Source: Isotricha intestinalis | Taxonomy: Eukaryota > Ciliophora > Litostomatea > Vestibuliferida > Isotrichidae | DNA: 64,000 nt | Direction of reading: 5' to 3' | Assembly: GCA_023807065.1 (NCBI GenBank) | Contig: JAJJLU010003494.1 | Coordinates: 1-64,000, forward strand | Shown: piece after piece, positions 38,570 through 50,313 of the stretch | Numbering within the stretch: position 1 is the stretch's first letter | Layout of the letters: each line of letters opens with the position of its first letter | Notes under the pieces: generated by a model | The model's database searches: none | Seen by the model: the letters and a program-made list of their open reading frames with translations, nothing else | Told to the model about the DNA's origin: nothing | Program-made: the position numbers and the translations under genes

Positions 38570-41500
38570 TTAGAAGAATAAAAGTTGTTTCATATAAAAA
38601 ATTAAAATTCGATTGTTAAAAATACTTATAAATAAAATAAATAAAGGAGCCAAAAAAATCCATATAATAAGTAAACAAATTAAACCTGAGTAAAACCAAT
38701 CTAATTGAGAATTAATGTATATATAACAAAAAACAACAGAATAAAAAAACATAAATATATCAATTAATAAAATAAAAATTATTGAAATCATTCTTTTAAT
38801 AAATAGTTTTCTATTTAATTTTTTATTTAACTTTTCTCTTTTTTCTTGTTGATTTATTAATTTTTTATAAACATCATCATATTTTTTTAATGAAGAAAAA
38901 GACATAAGAGAAATTAATTTTATTATAAAGCAAAATAAAGAAGAGCAGGCAATTGAAATAAATAATTTTTTACTTTCATAAATAAAAGGATAATAAAATT
39001 TATTTTTATTTTTATGAAACATCCTTTTTTTTATAAATTCAGTTTCTTTAAAAAAAATAGCATTAAAACCAAAAACATTTAAAATATTAATTCCTAAAAT
39101 AATAATATAATAAGGAGAAATATACATGATTTTCCATAATCCAGTTAAAGGATGTAATCTTAATAAATTTATTATGAATTTTTTACAAAAACTTCTTTTC
39201 AATATTTCATTATTAAATTCTTTTGATTTATCTAAATTATTTTTTAAAGGAATAATTGAATTTAAATTAACATTAAAAGACTTATAATTTATTGTAGTCG
39301 ATTGATTTTCATTATCTTTATTTCTGTTATTTTTTATTTGAGAAGAAACAAAATTTTTAAATAAATCATTCAATTCTTTTAATTCATTTGATTCATCATT
39401 AATCATATATTTTATTTCTTCAATTATATCATTATTAAAAATGATTTTATTAAATATTATGATTATAAAAAAGAAAATATTCATTGTTAAAAATAACCAG
39501 AATGCTATATTATTCATTAAGTCTTTTACTTTTAAAAAACATTGAAATATTAAGAAATGAGTTTTATCATAATTATCTAAATAGTTTTCTATTATTGAAT
39601 ATCCCATTCCAGTTTCATTATATGGACAAAATAAATTTATCTTTTTATTATCTAAAGAATAAAAAATACAATTGTGATTATTTCCATTAAATGTTATGTT
39701 TTGATAGATATTTTGTTTCCTGTAAATTTGAGTTAAATCAATATTAAATTTATCACTTCTATAACATTTATCTGAAAATGCTTTATCTGAACTTTGATAA
39801 ATGTTTATTCCTTTATTTTTATAATATTTATATAAAGAATAATTGATTCTTTTATTTTCTATAATGGGTAAAGAAATATTTAAATTACTGCAATTATAAA
39901 GAAATATATTATTATTATTTTCATAAGGATTATTTATTTCTAAAGCATCAATCATAACATATGAATAATTTAAATTATCAATATTTGAAAAGGAATAATT
40001 AATATATGTTATCATATAAGAATAATTTCCACTATCATTAAAATTATTATTATTACAAGAAGTAATATTTGCAAAACCAATGTTTTTATCTATTGCAAAA
40101 TTACTACATGAAGTAATTGAATTTTTATTATTAAACATTCTTAAAATAAATAATTGATCATAACTATCATATAAAACATAACATTTATTAATATCATATA
40201 ATTCATTTTCCATTTCATTTTTATGAAGAGAATACCCTATTTCTTTTAATAAATGTACATATGATTTTTTTATATTTTGAATTTCTGAGTTATTCATATT
40301 TTCAATATTTATATTATTTTCATTTTGTAAATATCGTATATTTTTATTTTTATTTTCTTCATATTTTTCCATAAAAATTTTAAAAACTAATCCAATCAAT
40401 TCAAACATTGCTTTACTTTTCATTTTATTAAATGTATTAAGATTATATAATAAATTAGTATTTCTTCCAGAATAAAAAATTTTAGTAATATTAACTGATT
40501 TTAAAAGATAATTTGCAATATAACTTTGCATAATATTATCAATAAACAATTGATTTTTATATTTAATAAGAACATTAATTAATTTTATTTTTCCAAGTAA
40601 AGAAATATTATTCAAATTAAAAATACTTTCATTTTCTCTTTCTCCAAAAATATTTCTAGTAGGTATAAAAATTTCAATATTATTATTAAAATATAAATCA
40701 ATTAAATCTTCATAAATTTCACATAAAGTACCAATAAAACCTTTAGAGCAATTACATTTAGGAATTGAATTTTCATAATAACAAACTCCATTATTATAAC
40801 AATAATTTTCACAAGAAACTACATTTTCATTTAAATTTAATATTTCAGGAAATATACATTCATTCTTATAAAATATAGTTTCAATAGGACAAGTATTTGA
40901 ACAAATACCATTAATTTCAATATAATTATTACCTAAAGAAGAACATAAAATACATTTATCATTATTAAAAGATGTTATTCCCATTAAAGAAGGACATTTT
41001 TGAATACAAGTTTTATTATATTCTTTTAAATTTAAATTTATTAAATTATTATTTGAACAAGATGAATAACATGTATTATTATATGTTATATAATTACATA
41101 ATGATACACATTTATAATTTGAAAAATATGGTAATGAAGGTGTTATTTCTTTACATGTTTGACATGAAAAAATATACATATATGATGTTAAATTATAATA
41201 TATATTTATAAAGGAGTTTATACATGAAAAAAAATCAATTTCTGCTTTTATATAATCTTTTTCATCATTTATATCTGAAATTATTTTAAATATTAAAATA
41301 TCTCCATTTGATATTTCAGAAGGATTTATTTTAATTTTTAAATTATTATATTCATCAATTGATAAATTATCTTTATTTATCTTTATTGATTCATTTTGAT
41401 TTGTTTTATTTAAAGTTATTGTCATATAATTGTTATTATTTTCATCCATTCCTTCTATATATTTTTCATATATTTTCTGATCAAAAGTTATTATCAAATA

Positions 41501-44500
41501 TGTTGAATTATTCATGATATAAATTGGATTATTTAAAACTTTTTGAGGACGATTTAAATTATTTATTACTATTAATTCATTAGTAGAATTTAAAATAAAG
41601 GAATTTTTCATAATAATAGAAATTTTATCTTGAATAGAAGGAAAAGTTCGATTATTAGATAATTGATTTTTAAATTTAAATATATATTCAGTAAAATAAT
41701 TAGTTTCAACATATTCTAATTCTTGATCTAAATAAATAACTTTATCAATATAATTAATATCAATTTCTTCATCAAAATACAAAGAAATTAAATTTGATTG
41801 TTCATCATATAATTTCATAATAGTAATATCTTCTTCAGCAGTAAATTGTTCAGTAACTCTAATTTTAAAATTTGGATTTTGAATATTAATAATATAATTA
41901 ATTATATTATTTTCATCTGTATCATCGTAAATTTTAATATTATAATTTTGATTTATTAAAGTAAAAATAAAATCATAATTTATTTGAATTACTTCATATT
42001 TAATTAAATTATTATTTGAATCTTTTAATTCAATATAATTAAAATAATAATCGACTTCTATATTATTATTGAATATTACTTTTGTTATTAAACTTTTTGA
42101 AAGAATAACATCTTCTTTAAAAGGAATCATTACATTTTTTAAATTTGAATTTAAATAATAAGTGCCAATAGTTTCTTTTAATTTCATTTTAGAATAATAA
42201 GAAAAAATAATTGGACATAAAGTATTATTTGTATATATTAAATATTTACCACAAGTTTCATTAGTACAATTATTTTTAAAATAAAATTTTAAATTTTTTC
42301 TATTTGATTCTCCTTTATATGATATTAAATCTTTATTTAAAGAAAAATTTTTAGATGAATTAAAACGATCAATTAATAAAACAGTAAAATCATTTATTAA
42401 ATCAATATCATTTGAAAAAGTAACTTCAATTTTTCTATTTTCTCCAATTTCATCATTAGATATTTTATTATTTGATAAAGTTGATATTTTATTATTTGGA
42501 GTTGAATCACTTATTTTTAATCTTAAATTCTCAATTGAAATTTTTTTATTACATTCATTTATATATTCTATTGAATTTGAAGTAAAATTAACTTTAGGAA
42601 TTATAAATTCATTTGGATAATTTGTTATATATTCATTATTATTTATTATTATTTTTGATAATTTTTCATTTTCTAAAAAAGATAATTTAATATATTGATT
42701 TTCCATAAAAGTATATAATTCAATTTCTTCTATTGTAGATTTTAATTTTTTTATAAAATTAAATTTTGTATTTAATAAAGGGAAATTATTTATTTTTATA
42801 TAAGATTCACCATAAGAATATTTATTTATTGAAGATAAATCAAATGAATAAATAAAAGTATCATCATTTTCAATTGGATTTGATTTAATTATATTATTTG
42901 ATAAAAATAATTGAATTTGATTTAATCTTACATTAGTTGTAACATTAATTTTAATTTGTGGAAATTCTTCTATAAAAGGAAAAACATAACATTTTTCATT
43001 TGGATTATTTTCTATTGAATAAATTCCAGTTGGTATATTTTTAGTATATTTTATTAAAGAATTATTTTGATTTTGTAAAATTAAAGAAGTATTACCTGGT
43101 ACATTTCCTGGAATTATACAATTAAAAATATTATTATTTAATTGATTACATTTATTATTTTCTAAATATATGTTATTTTTAAATAAAGTTAAATCATTTG
43201 GATTTTTAAACTTAATTGTAAAATTTATTTCTTTTGATAATGAAGTTTCTTCTATTAAAAATATTGTTTCTTGAATTTCAAATTGAGGTTCTGATACTTT
43301 AATAATATAATCATTTTTATTAAAGTAAATATATTCATCAAAAATATCATTAAATGAAATAATTGAATATTCTAAATTAAAATTATTTAAAGGAATTATT
43401 ATTTCTAAATTACTATTATTTATGACTTGAAAATATTTTGTAGAAATATTTGAATTATCATTTGTATAATTAATTTTCGTTAAAAAATTTAAATTATAGT
43501 CATTTGAAGAAATATATATTTTATTATCTCCTCTATAATTATAAGAAGGAATAAAAAAATCAAATTTTGCTTCTTTAATATTTTTATATAAATAAAAAGA
43601 ATTAATTTTATCATTATTATATAATATATCATATTCTTTTCCAAAAATATTTTCATTATTTTCTATTAAATGATAAGTATCATATTCACAAATTAATTGT
43701 TTTGATGTTGAATTAAAATCACAAGAAGAAATAGGAATATTAGAATTTTCATTATTTTTTATTTTTATTCTATTTGTATTTAATAAACATTTTGCTTTTT
43801 CAAATATTAATTTACCAGTTTTTGTACTTGAATTATAAAAAGAAATATAATTTGAAGTTATATTTTTAAATTCTAATTGTGTCATATTAATTTTTTCAGT
43901 GTATAATAATTTATGATTTTCTTTTAAATAAATATTAAAAATATTATTTTCACTTTCATTTAATGAAATATTTAAAATATTTTTTACACTATCAAAGTAT
44001 AATTCATTTGAATTAATCGTAAAAGTAAAATTATTAAAAGATAAAATATGTTTATATTTATTAATAATTTGAATAGGCATTTCAATATATTTATCATAAG
44101 TAGATAAACAATTTTCTAAATTAAAATCAAGTAAAAAATGAATATCAGAAAAAAATAGAATTTTCTGTGAATTATATTCATAAATATTATTTGAAGAATC
44201 AATATAATATAAACTAACGATTTCATTATTATCTTTTGGAATATAATAATAAATATTATTTTCTTTTGATAATAAAGTGAAATTGCCATTTACATTTGAA
44301 AATAATTTTTTTATTTCAACATCATTGACTTTTATTTCTGTTATTGGTTTAGAATCATTTATAAATGGAATCCAATTAATTGAAGAATTAATTATAATAT
44401 CTGGTTCATCTTCAATTATAATTATAAATTCATATGTAATTGAATTAATAAAATTTATAATTTTAATTGTTTTATTTCCTTTTTCTGAAAATTTTAAATT

Positions 44501-47500
44501 ATTTTCATTTGGATTTATTAAAATATTTGATTTATTATCAGAAGGAAAATAATATTTTAAAGGAGTTTCATCTTCATAAATTACTGATTTAAATTTTCCT
44601 TGATAAATATTATTATGGAATGATATTGTTATCCATTTTGGTGAAGAATTTTTTTTTATTTTTAAATAATTTTCTTTTAATGATATTTCACCATTATCTA
44701 TTATAATATAATTTTCATTATCATAATCAAAAATATCTTTTGATTTTGTTATAAATCTAAAATAACTTTTTGATAAATTTAATGAATTGTTTTTGATAAA
44801 TAAATAAAGTATATTTCCTTTTATTAAAAATAAATTTTTATCAAAAGAAAAAATTGTAATATTTTCTCCGTTAAAATGTGTATAATATAATTCAATATAA
44901 TTAATTGCAAATTGATTAATTAAATAAATATTAAATTCTATAGATAAAGTGTAATTGAGAGAATAATTTAAAATCCTTTCTGAAATTTGATTAATAAATA
45001 AAGGAATATCAAATTGTAAATCTTCAATAATTTTTTCTTCTTTATTTTGATTAATTATTTTTTGAATAGAATAAAGTCTTTTATTACTTTTAGGAAGAAC
45101 ATTAATATAAATTTTATTTGTTTTATTATCATATATAAATTTATATTTTTTAAAATCATTTTCTAAACTTAAAGCTCTTTTATATTGTATAATTTCATTA
45201 TTATCTTTATTTTCAATATTAATTAAATTAATTAAACCTAAATAAAATATTTCACTATTTAAACAAATTTGATAACTTCTAATATTATTATTATCTGTAA
45301 TAAAATTACCATATTTATCACAAAATAAAATTTCTAACTTGGAATAAAAAGGTTCAGAAGAAAAAATTTGATTAGTAATAATAATACTATTAGATTCCAT
45401 AATTTGAAAACCTAAATTAAAAAAAGAATCAGCAGAATAAATTTGAGTACAAATATTTTGAGAACATGTTACATCAATAATTTGATCTGTAATTTGAGCA
45501 TCGTTTTTAATTGTTCTAAATAAGAAATAATCAAATGAAAAATAACATTCTTTTATATTTTTACTTAAAGAAAAATAAAAAGAAAGCTCATTATCTATTA
45601 TATATAATGGTGTTATTAAATCTAAAAATGTTATATTTTTATAATCTTGATATATAATGTTTTTATTTTCTGTAATTATAAGATTAAAAACTGAGTCTTT
45701 TGAAAATAAAGTTTCATTATATGAAAAAGTAAATAAATGATTTTCTTTTTTATTAAAAGTATATAATTCATTTTTATTATTTATATTTTGGATTTTTACA
45801 TTTAAATTATCATAATTAAAATTATAAAAGGATAAAAGAGAAATTGAGAAATCATAATTTTGTTTATAATAATAACAAGAATCAAGAGAATTATAATTAT
45901 AAAAAGCATATGAAATATCTTCAATTATAAATAAATTATATGATAATTCATATAAAGAATCACTTTGTCTTTGAAAAGAATATTTAAAAGTATAATTTCC
46001 TAATTGATTACTTTTAAAAATATATGAATTTGTTTCATGTGCATAATTTTGAATTCTTATATTATTAGAATTAGAATCTTTATTAAAAAATAAATAAACT
46101 TGATTTAAATTATAATTCTTCATTTTAATTGGAATATCGATTTCTGGAAATTCATTATTTATTTTAGGATTTATATATATTGTTTGTTCTATATAAAAAA
46201 CTGGAAATGAATTATCTAATTTAATTTCAGTATTTAAATTAATTTCATTTCCACAGAAATTTATATAATATAAATTAAATATTTTTTCATTTTCTGAATT
46301 AAAATTAAAATCATTATCAAATAAATCAAATTGAAATGAAATTGAATTTGTTGATAATAATTTTGATTTAACTGGAATTAATTTAATATTATTTAAATTT
46401 ATTAAATAAATATTTGAAATTTCTTCGTCGAATAAAAAATTTTTATTAAAAGTTAAATGTAATATTTGATTATTATTATTTTGAATTAATTCTGGTGAAA
46501 TTGAAGTTAATGTTAAATCATTTATAAAATATATTATATTGTCATTAAAAATTTCTTTTTCATAATTTAAAATTTTAAATTTTATTTTTATATCTTGGGA
46601 AAATTGACTTGGCACATAACCGATGATATAAATGTAATCACTATTGTTTGATTCTATTTCAATTTCATTTAATTGAAATTTTAATGAAAGTTCATTTTGT
46701 GAATTTTCAAAGGAAAAAATGTGAATAGTTAAATTTTTAAATGAAGAATTAGGAATAATTCGTTGACAAAAATTATCAATTGAATAATATAAAATAATAA
46801 TTTCTTTTTTATTTCCAAAATTATTTCCAAAATTACTAAAAAAAATAAATAATTTTTGTCCTTTGTTTATATTTTTAATATTATAATAACAATTTAATTT
46901 AGATGTATTAACATTATTTAAAGAACAATTTAATTGAGTTAATTCATTATTTTCAGAAATATAAAATCTTTTCCTAAAATTTATAGCATTAAGAGTATTA
47001 TTATTCATATCTTTAAAATTATCAATCAATAAATTAATAATAATATTAATTTCTAAGGAATAATCATTAATAACAAAAATATTATTATCTAAAGAAAATA
47101 TATTTCTTGTTATAATATTAAAATAAATTTTTTTTGGGTCTTTTTGAATATCATATACTGTTAAGATATAAGTTCCGATTTCTTTAAAATTAATTTTTGA
47201 AGTGTCTACAAAAATAATTTTTCCATTATAAGAAAGGGAATAATTATCAATTAATATTTCAGTACCATCAATCAATGTTATTGAAATTTTATTTATTTGT
47301 TCTATTAAAATATAGTTTTTTAATTTAATTTCTGCATTATATAATATCATTCCATTAACCATTAAATATTCTTCTGAATTTTCTAAAGTTTGAATTTCAT
47401 AATCAAAAAAATAAATATTAAAATCTGATATTTCACTTAATTTAATATCTTCACTATTATTTTTTCCTTTAACATATATTTTATATATTCCAGGTTCTAT

Positions 47501-49282
47501 ATCATGTCCTCTTATTTCAAAAGAAAAATATAAATTATTTATATTTGATAAAGAAACATTATATTCTATTTCTTTCCCATTTGATGCATCAATAAAGATA
47601 ATATAAGGATCTTTATATTTATTTAAATCTAATTCTCTATGAAATTTGATTTTAAAAATTTGAGAATATTTATTTTCAAAACAAAAATAATTTATATCTA
47701 TTTCATCTATTAATAATAAATAAGTATTTTTAATATAAATATCATTTTCAATATATTTATCATTACATTCGTTTAAAATTGAAATATTAAAATATTGATT
47801 TTCATAAGGATTTAAAAGAGAAATTGTACCTAATATATTATTTGAATTTTCATTTAAATTTTCTTTATCAAATATAAATTTTTCTGAAATTGCTTGTTCT
47901 AAGTTTATTAAACTTATATTTTCAAAATAATTTTTTTTTATTTTCTTTTCAAAAATTAATTTAAGTGATTGAGAATCTGTTATTACATTTAAATTGGTAG
48001 GATAAACTGAATTTAATTTATTATATTCTATAATTGAAAAAGAAAAATCATTAAAAGTAATATTTTTATTAAAAGTCTCATCAATTAATATTAAATTATT
48101 ATAAATTTTACTTTCCATTTCATTTATATTTATTCTTCTAAAATAAACAGTAATTACTTTTGATAAAGAAGTTAATGTAAGATAATATTTATTATCAATT
48201 AAACAAGAGAAATTTCTTTTAATATTTTCAGGAGTATTTATTTCAAAATATGAATTTGTATTTTTAAATTCTACATTTCTTATTTCTTCTGGAATTATAC
48301 ATAATTTATTTACATTATTTATAAAACTATATGTCACTAAATATACTTTATATATATTTTGAGTTTCATTATCTATTAAATTTATTAACTTCGGAGTTAT
48401 TGAATTTATTGTATATGTTATTTTTATTTTTGTTTCTTCAATTTCTTGATTTGAACATAAATTATTTTCTTTTCTATTACAATAAAATTTATTTAATTGT
48501 ATATTTTGTTCGTTAATTAAATTTATAATTATTAATATTTTATCTGAATTGGAATTAATTGGGAAAATATCTTCTTCTAAATAATAATCTTGAATAATAT
48601 ATTCTTCATTATATGATATTGAATTAATATTATCTTCTGAAATAGATTTTAAAATATATTTATCATAAGAAAATAAATATAACCTTAATTGTAAAACTTT
48701 ATTACTGATTGTAAAATTATTAAAAGATATTAATTCATTATTTCTTTTATAAAATATTATTTGTTTAATATATTTAAACTCATAAATATTATTTTTATCT
48801 GAAATTTCAATTAAATTTTCTTTATTTTGATAAAAAGGAAAAGGAAATTTAATATTAAAATCAGCAGAAAAAATAGAATAAGAAATTAATTTATAAATTA
48901 AATTATCATTATTTTGCAATGAAATATTAAACATAAATTGAATATTTGGATCAGAAATATTAAGAGATAAATTATTAATAATTAAAATAGTTTCATTTGC
49001 ATTTAAACTTAAATCTGAATTTGAAATTATATTAATATTATCATTTAATAAATTATACTTTATTGAAATTATTTGAGATAATGATATTTGAGAAGTAAAT
49101 TCTATTTTTAAAGTATTTAACAGAATATTATTTATATGAATGTAATTTGTTGTTTTTTTTAATTGAATTTCTTCAGTTTTTCTTAAATTATTTTCTTGAT
49201 TTATTTTTTGAGAATTTTTACAAAAAATATTATGGAATAAATATACTATAATTGAAAATAAGATATTTTTTGGAACTGACAT
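38570..49282 (-). CDS. Giant multi-pass surface protein with EGF module, 3570 aa
   Basis: This is the largest gene in the window: a single frame with no intron. A signal peptide (NILFSIIVYLFHNIF) starts it. About 2700 residues of beta-rich, Asn/Ile-rich repeats with many glycosylation sites follow and look like tandem Ig-like or IPT-like domains. Next come a furin-like Cys cluster (about 2710-2800) and a classic EGF module near 2820-2855 (CENYCYNNGVCYY, CNCSKGFIGTLCE). A membrane-proximal region of about 400 residues follows. Five hydrophobic helices lie at roughly 3255-3275, 3384-3407, 3437-3460, 3496-3520 and 3529-3554, with a cytosolic loop between the first two. The motif HPLTGLW before the second helix recalls polycystin-1-like proteins, but the match is weak. 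Confidence 0.75.
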   Translation of the reverse strand: MSVPKNILFSIIVYLFHNIFCKNSQKINQENNLRKTEEIQLKKTTNYIHINNILLNTLKIEFTSQISLSQIISIKYNLLNDNINIISNSDLSLNANETILIINNLSLNISDPNIQFMFNISLQNNDNLIYKLISYSIFSADFNIKFPFPFYQNKENLIEISDKNNIYEFKYIKQIIFYKRNNELISFNNFTISNKVLQLRLYLFSYDKYILKSISEDNINSISYNEEYIIQDYYLEEDIFPINSNSDKILIIINLINEQNIQLNKFYCNRKENNLCSNQEIEETKIKITYTINSITPKLINLIDNETQNIYKVYLVTYSFINNVNKLCIIPEEIRNVEFKNTNSYFEINTPENIKRNFSCLIDNKYYLTLTSLSKVITVYFRRININEMESKIYNNLILIDETFNKNITFNDFSFSIIEYNKLNSVYPTNLNVITDSQSLKLIFEKKIKKNYFENISLINLEQAISEKFIFDKENLNENSNNILGTISLLNPYENQYFNISILNECNDKYIENDIYIKNTYLLLIDEIDINYFCFENKYSQIFKIKFHRELDLNKYKDPYIIFIDASNGKEIEYNVSLSNINNLYFSFEIRGHDIEPGIYKIYVKGKNNSEDIKLSEISDFNIYFFDYEIQTLENSEEYLMVNGMILYNAEIKLKNYILIEQINKISITLIDGTEILIDNYSLSYNGKIIFVDTSKINFKEIGTYILTVYDIQKDPKKIYFNIITRNIFSLDNNIFVINDYSLEINIIINLLIDNFKDMNNNTLNAINFRKRFYISENNELTQLNCSLNNVNTSKLNCYYNIKNINKGQKLFIFFSNFGNNFGNKKEIIILYYSIDNFCQRIIPNSSFKNLTIHIFSFENSQNELSLKFQLNEIEIESNNSDYIYIIGYVPSQFSQDIKIKFKILNYEKEIFNDNIIYFINDLTLTSISPELIQNNNNQILHLTFNKNFLFDEEISNIYLINLNNIKLIPVKSKLLSTNSISFQFDLFDNDFNFNSENEKIFNLYYINFCGNEINLNTEIKLDNSFPVFYIEQTIYINPKINNEFPEIDIPIKMKNYNLNQVYLFFNKDSNSNNIRIQNYAHETNSYIFKSNQLGNYTFKYSFQRQSDSLYELSYNLFIIEDISYAFYNYNSLDSCYYYKQNYDFSISLLSFYNFNYDNLNVKIQNINNKNELYTFNKKENHLFTFSYNETLFSKDSVFNLIITENKNIIYQDYKNITFLDLITPLYIIDNELSFYFSLSKNIKECYFSFDYFLFRTIKNDAQITDQIIDVTCSQNICTQIYSADSFFNLGFQIMESNSIIITNQIFSSEPFYSKLEILFCDKYGNFITDNNNIRSYQICLNSEIFYLGLINLINIENKDNNEIIQYKRALSLENDFKKYKFIYDNKTNKIYINVLPKSNKRLYSIQKIINQNKEEKIIEDLQFDIPLFINQISERILNYSLNYTLSIEFNIYLINQFAINYIELYYTHFNGENITIFSFDKNLFLIKGNILYLFIKNNSLNLSKSYFRFITKSKDIFDYDNENYIIIDNGEISLKENYLKIKKNSSPKWITISFHNNIYQGKFKSVIYEDETPLKYYFPSDNKSNILINPNENNLKFSEKGNKTIKIINFINSITYEFIIIIEDEPDIIINSSINWIPFINDSKPITEIKVNDVEIKKLFSNVNGNFTLLSKENNIYYYIPKDNNEIVSLYYIDSSNNIYEYNSQKILFFSDIHFLLDFNLENCLSTYDKYIEMPIQIINKYKHILSFNNFTFTINSNELYFDSVKNILNISLNESENNIFNIYLKENHKLLYTEKINMTQLEFKNITSNYISFYNSSTKTGKLIFEKAKCLLNTNRIKIKNNENSNIPISSCDFNSTSKQLICEYDTYHLIENNENIFGKEYDILYNNDKINSFYLYKNIKEAKFDFFIPSYNYRGDNKIYISSNDYNLNFLTKINYTNDNSNISTKYFQVINNSNLEIIIPLNNFNLEYSIISFNDIFDEYIYFNKNDYIIKVSEPQFEIQETIFLIEETSLSKEINFTIKFKNPNDLTLFKNNIYLENNKCNQLNNNIFNCIIPGNVPGNTSLILQNQNNSLIKYTKNIPTGIYSIENNPNEKCYVFPFIEEFPQIKINVTTNVRLNQIQLFLSNNIIKSNPIENDDTFIYSFDLSSINKYSYGESYIKINNFPLLNTKFNFIKKLKSTIEEIELYTFMENQYIKLSFLENEKLSKIIINNNEYITNYPNEFIIPKVNFTSNSIEYINECNKKISIENLRLKISDSTPNNKISTLSNNKISNDEIGENRKIEVTFSNDIDLINDFTVLLIDRFNSSKNFSLNKDLISYKGESNRKNLKFYFKNNCTNETCGKYLIYTNNTLCPIIFSYYSKMKLKETIGTYYLNSNLKNVMIPFKEDVILSKSLITKVIFNNNIEVDYYFNYIELKDSNNNLIKYEVIQINYDFIFTLINQNYNIKIYDDTDENNIINYIINIQNPNFKIRVTEQFTAEEDITIMKLYDEQSNLISLYFDEEIDINYIDKVIYLDQELEYVETNYFTEYIFKFKNQLSNNRTFPSIQDKISIIMKNSFILNSTNELIVINNLNRPQKVLNNPIYIMNNSTYLIITFDQKIYEKYIEGMDENNNNYMTITLNKTNQNESIKINKDNLSIDEYNNLKIKINPSEISNGDILIFKIISDINDEKDYIKAEIDFFSCINSFINIYYNLTSYMYIFSCQTCKEITPSLPYFSNYKCVSLCNYITYNNTCYSSCSNNNLINLNLKEYNKTCIQKCPSLMGITSFNNDKCILCSSLGNNYIEINGICSNTCPIETIFYKNECIFPEILNLNENVVSCENYCYNNGVCYYENSIPKCNCSKGFIGTLCEIYEDLIDLYFNNNIEIFIPTRNIFGERENESIFNLNNISLLGKIKLINVLIKYKNQLFIDNIMQSYIANYLLKSVNITKIFYSGRNTNLLYNLNTFNKMKSKAMFELIGLVFKIFMEKYEENKNKNIRYLQNENNINIENMNNSEIQNIKKSYVHLLKEIGYSLHKNEMENELYDINKCYVLYDSYDQLFILRMFNNKNSITSCSNFAIDKNIGFANITSCNNNNFNDSGNYSYMITYINYSFSNIDNLNYSYVMIDALEINNPYENNNNIFLYNCSNLNISLPIIENKRINYSLYKYYKNKGINIYQSSDKAFSDKCYRSDKFNIDLTQIYRKQNIYQNITFNGNNHNCIFYSLDNKKINLFCPYNETGMGYSIIENYLDNYDKTHFLIFQCFLKVKDLMNNIAFWLFLTMNIFFFIIIIFNKIIFNNDIIEEIKYMINDESNELKELNDLFKNFVSSQIKNNRNKDNENQSTTINYKSFNVNLNSIIPLKNNLDKSKEFNNEILKRSFCKKFIINLLRLHPLTGLWKIMYISPYYIIILGINILNVFGFNAIFFKETEFIKKRMFHKNKNKFYYPFIYESKKLFISIACSSLFCFIIKLISLMSFSSLKKYDDVYKKLINQQEKREKLNKKLNRKLFIKRMISIIFILLIDIFMFFYSVVFCYIYINSQLDWFYSGLICLLIIWIFLAPLFILFISIFNNRILIFYMKQLLFF

Positions 49283-49586
49283 TAAGATTTATTAAAAAAA
49301 TAATTTTTTTACTTTTTTAATTATCATTTTTTTTCGAATGATAATGTTAAATTAAAATCAACTTTTCATTTATTTAAATTTATCAAATAATATTAAATAA
49401 TAACAATTTACCAATTAAAAAATAATAAATAATATAAATGTTTAAATCAGTTAATATTTGATTAATTTAAAAATTATGTTTTTTATATCTAAAAAAAAGT
49501 ACTTTAAAATTAAAATCCTCAAAAATTATCTTATTAAATAATTAACAAGTTTTATCAAAAAAAAAGAAATTAAATAATTATAAACA
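49283..49586. other. Intergenic AT-rich stretch
   Basis: This 304-base spacer between two minus-strand genes contains long A/T runs and no protein-like frame. It presumably holds the promoter of the 3570-residue protein gene and the 3' end of the next gene. Confidence 0.4.
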
Positions 49587-50285
49587 TTATAGATTAGAAT
49601 TTCTAATTCTAATTTTGTTTTTCTTAAATAAAGGAGTAAAATTTACTTTAACATCAGGATATCTAATTTTTGCATCAATTGTATTTTTATTAGTTTTATT
49701 TAAAAAAAAAGAAGTATTTTCATCTAAATATCTTCTTGATTTAAATAATGGAGTTGAAGATGAAGATTTTAATGCATATATATTATTTTTTTTTTGATCA
49801 TAAATGAAATTATTATTACGATAAAAATCATTCATTGTCGAATTTTTTTTTTTATAAATTTCATTAAGGTATAATCTTTGAATAAGATTTTTTTGAATTT
49901 TATATAATAACTTACAATGTTTAATTTCAGGTTGGCTTTTATAATTTTTTTTATTAGAATAAAAAGAGATGTAATTTTTCCTAAGGAAAAAGCTTAAATC
50001 TTGATTAGGTAAAAATTTATGAACTAATCCTCCATTATTACAAAGAATATAAGTATCTCTTCCACTTCCATCTGAAAAATAAGGAAAAGGAGGAGGAATT
50101 TTATATAAAGAATGATAATTTGAAAAAGGAGTTTTTGGATATTTTTCTTTTTCCTTTATAATCACATCTTTCCAAAATCCTCCATTATTATATGATATAT
50201 AATTGTCACGTCCCATTCCATCGTTCGAATATATTATTATATTATTTTTTAAAGATTTTGATCCTAAATTTTTGGAAATTGACAT
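49587..50285 (-). CDS. Protein with two DGxGRDxYI motifs, 232 aa, possible axonemal protein
   Basis: The N-terminal half carries two copies of one motif: NDGMGRDNYISYNNGGFW near residue 21 and SDGSGRDTYILCNNGGLV near 72. The DG-x-GRD-x-YI..N-GG pattern is known to me from many protein families in ciliated protists and is often linked to microtubule-associated flagellar proteins. That link is recollection, not proof. The rest is basic and Asn/Lys-rich. There is no membrane segment. Its ATG lies only 28 bases from the ATG of the divergent gene at 50314. Confidence 0.65.
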   Translation of the reverse strand: MSISKNLGSKSLKNNIIIYSNDGMGRDNYISYNNGGFWKDVIIKEKEKYPKTPFSNYHSLYKIPPPFPYFSDGSGRDTYILCNNGGLVHKFLPNQDLSFFLRKNYISFYSNKKNYKSQPEIKHCKLLYKIQKNLIQRLYLNEIYKKKNSTMNDFYRNNNFIYDQKKNNIYALKSSSSTPLFKSRRYLDENTSFFLNKTNKNTIDAKIRYPDVKVNFTPLFKKNKIRIRNSNL

Positions 50286-50313
50286 TTTTTTTTATTTATT
50301 TATATTCTATTAT

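Noticed and set aside
50203..50313. Upstream ATG extension of the helical-repeat gene
   Set aside because: It lies inside the divergent DGxGRDxYI gene and encodes its complement. The ATG at 50314 gives a normal start.
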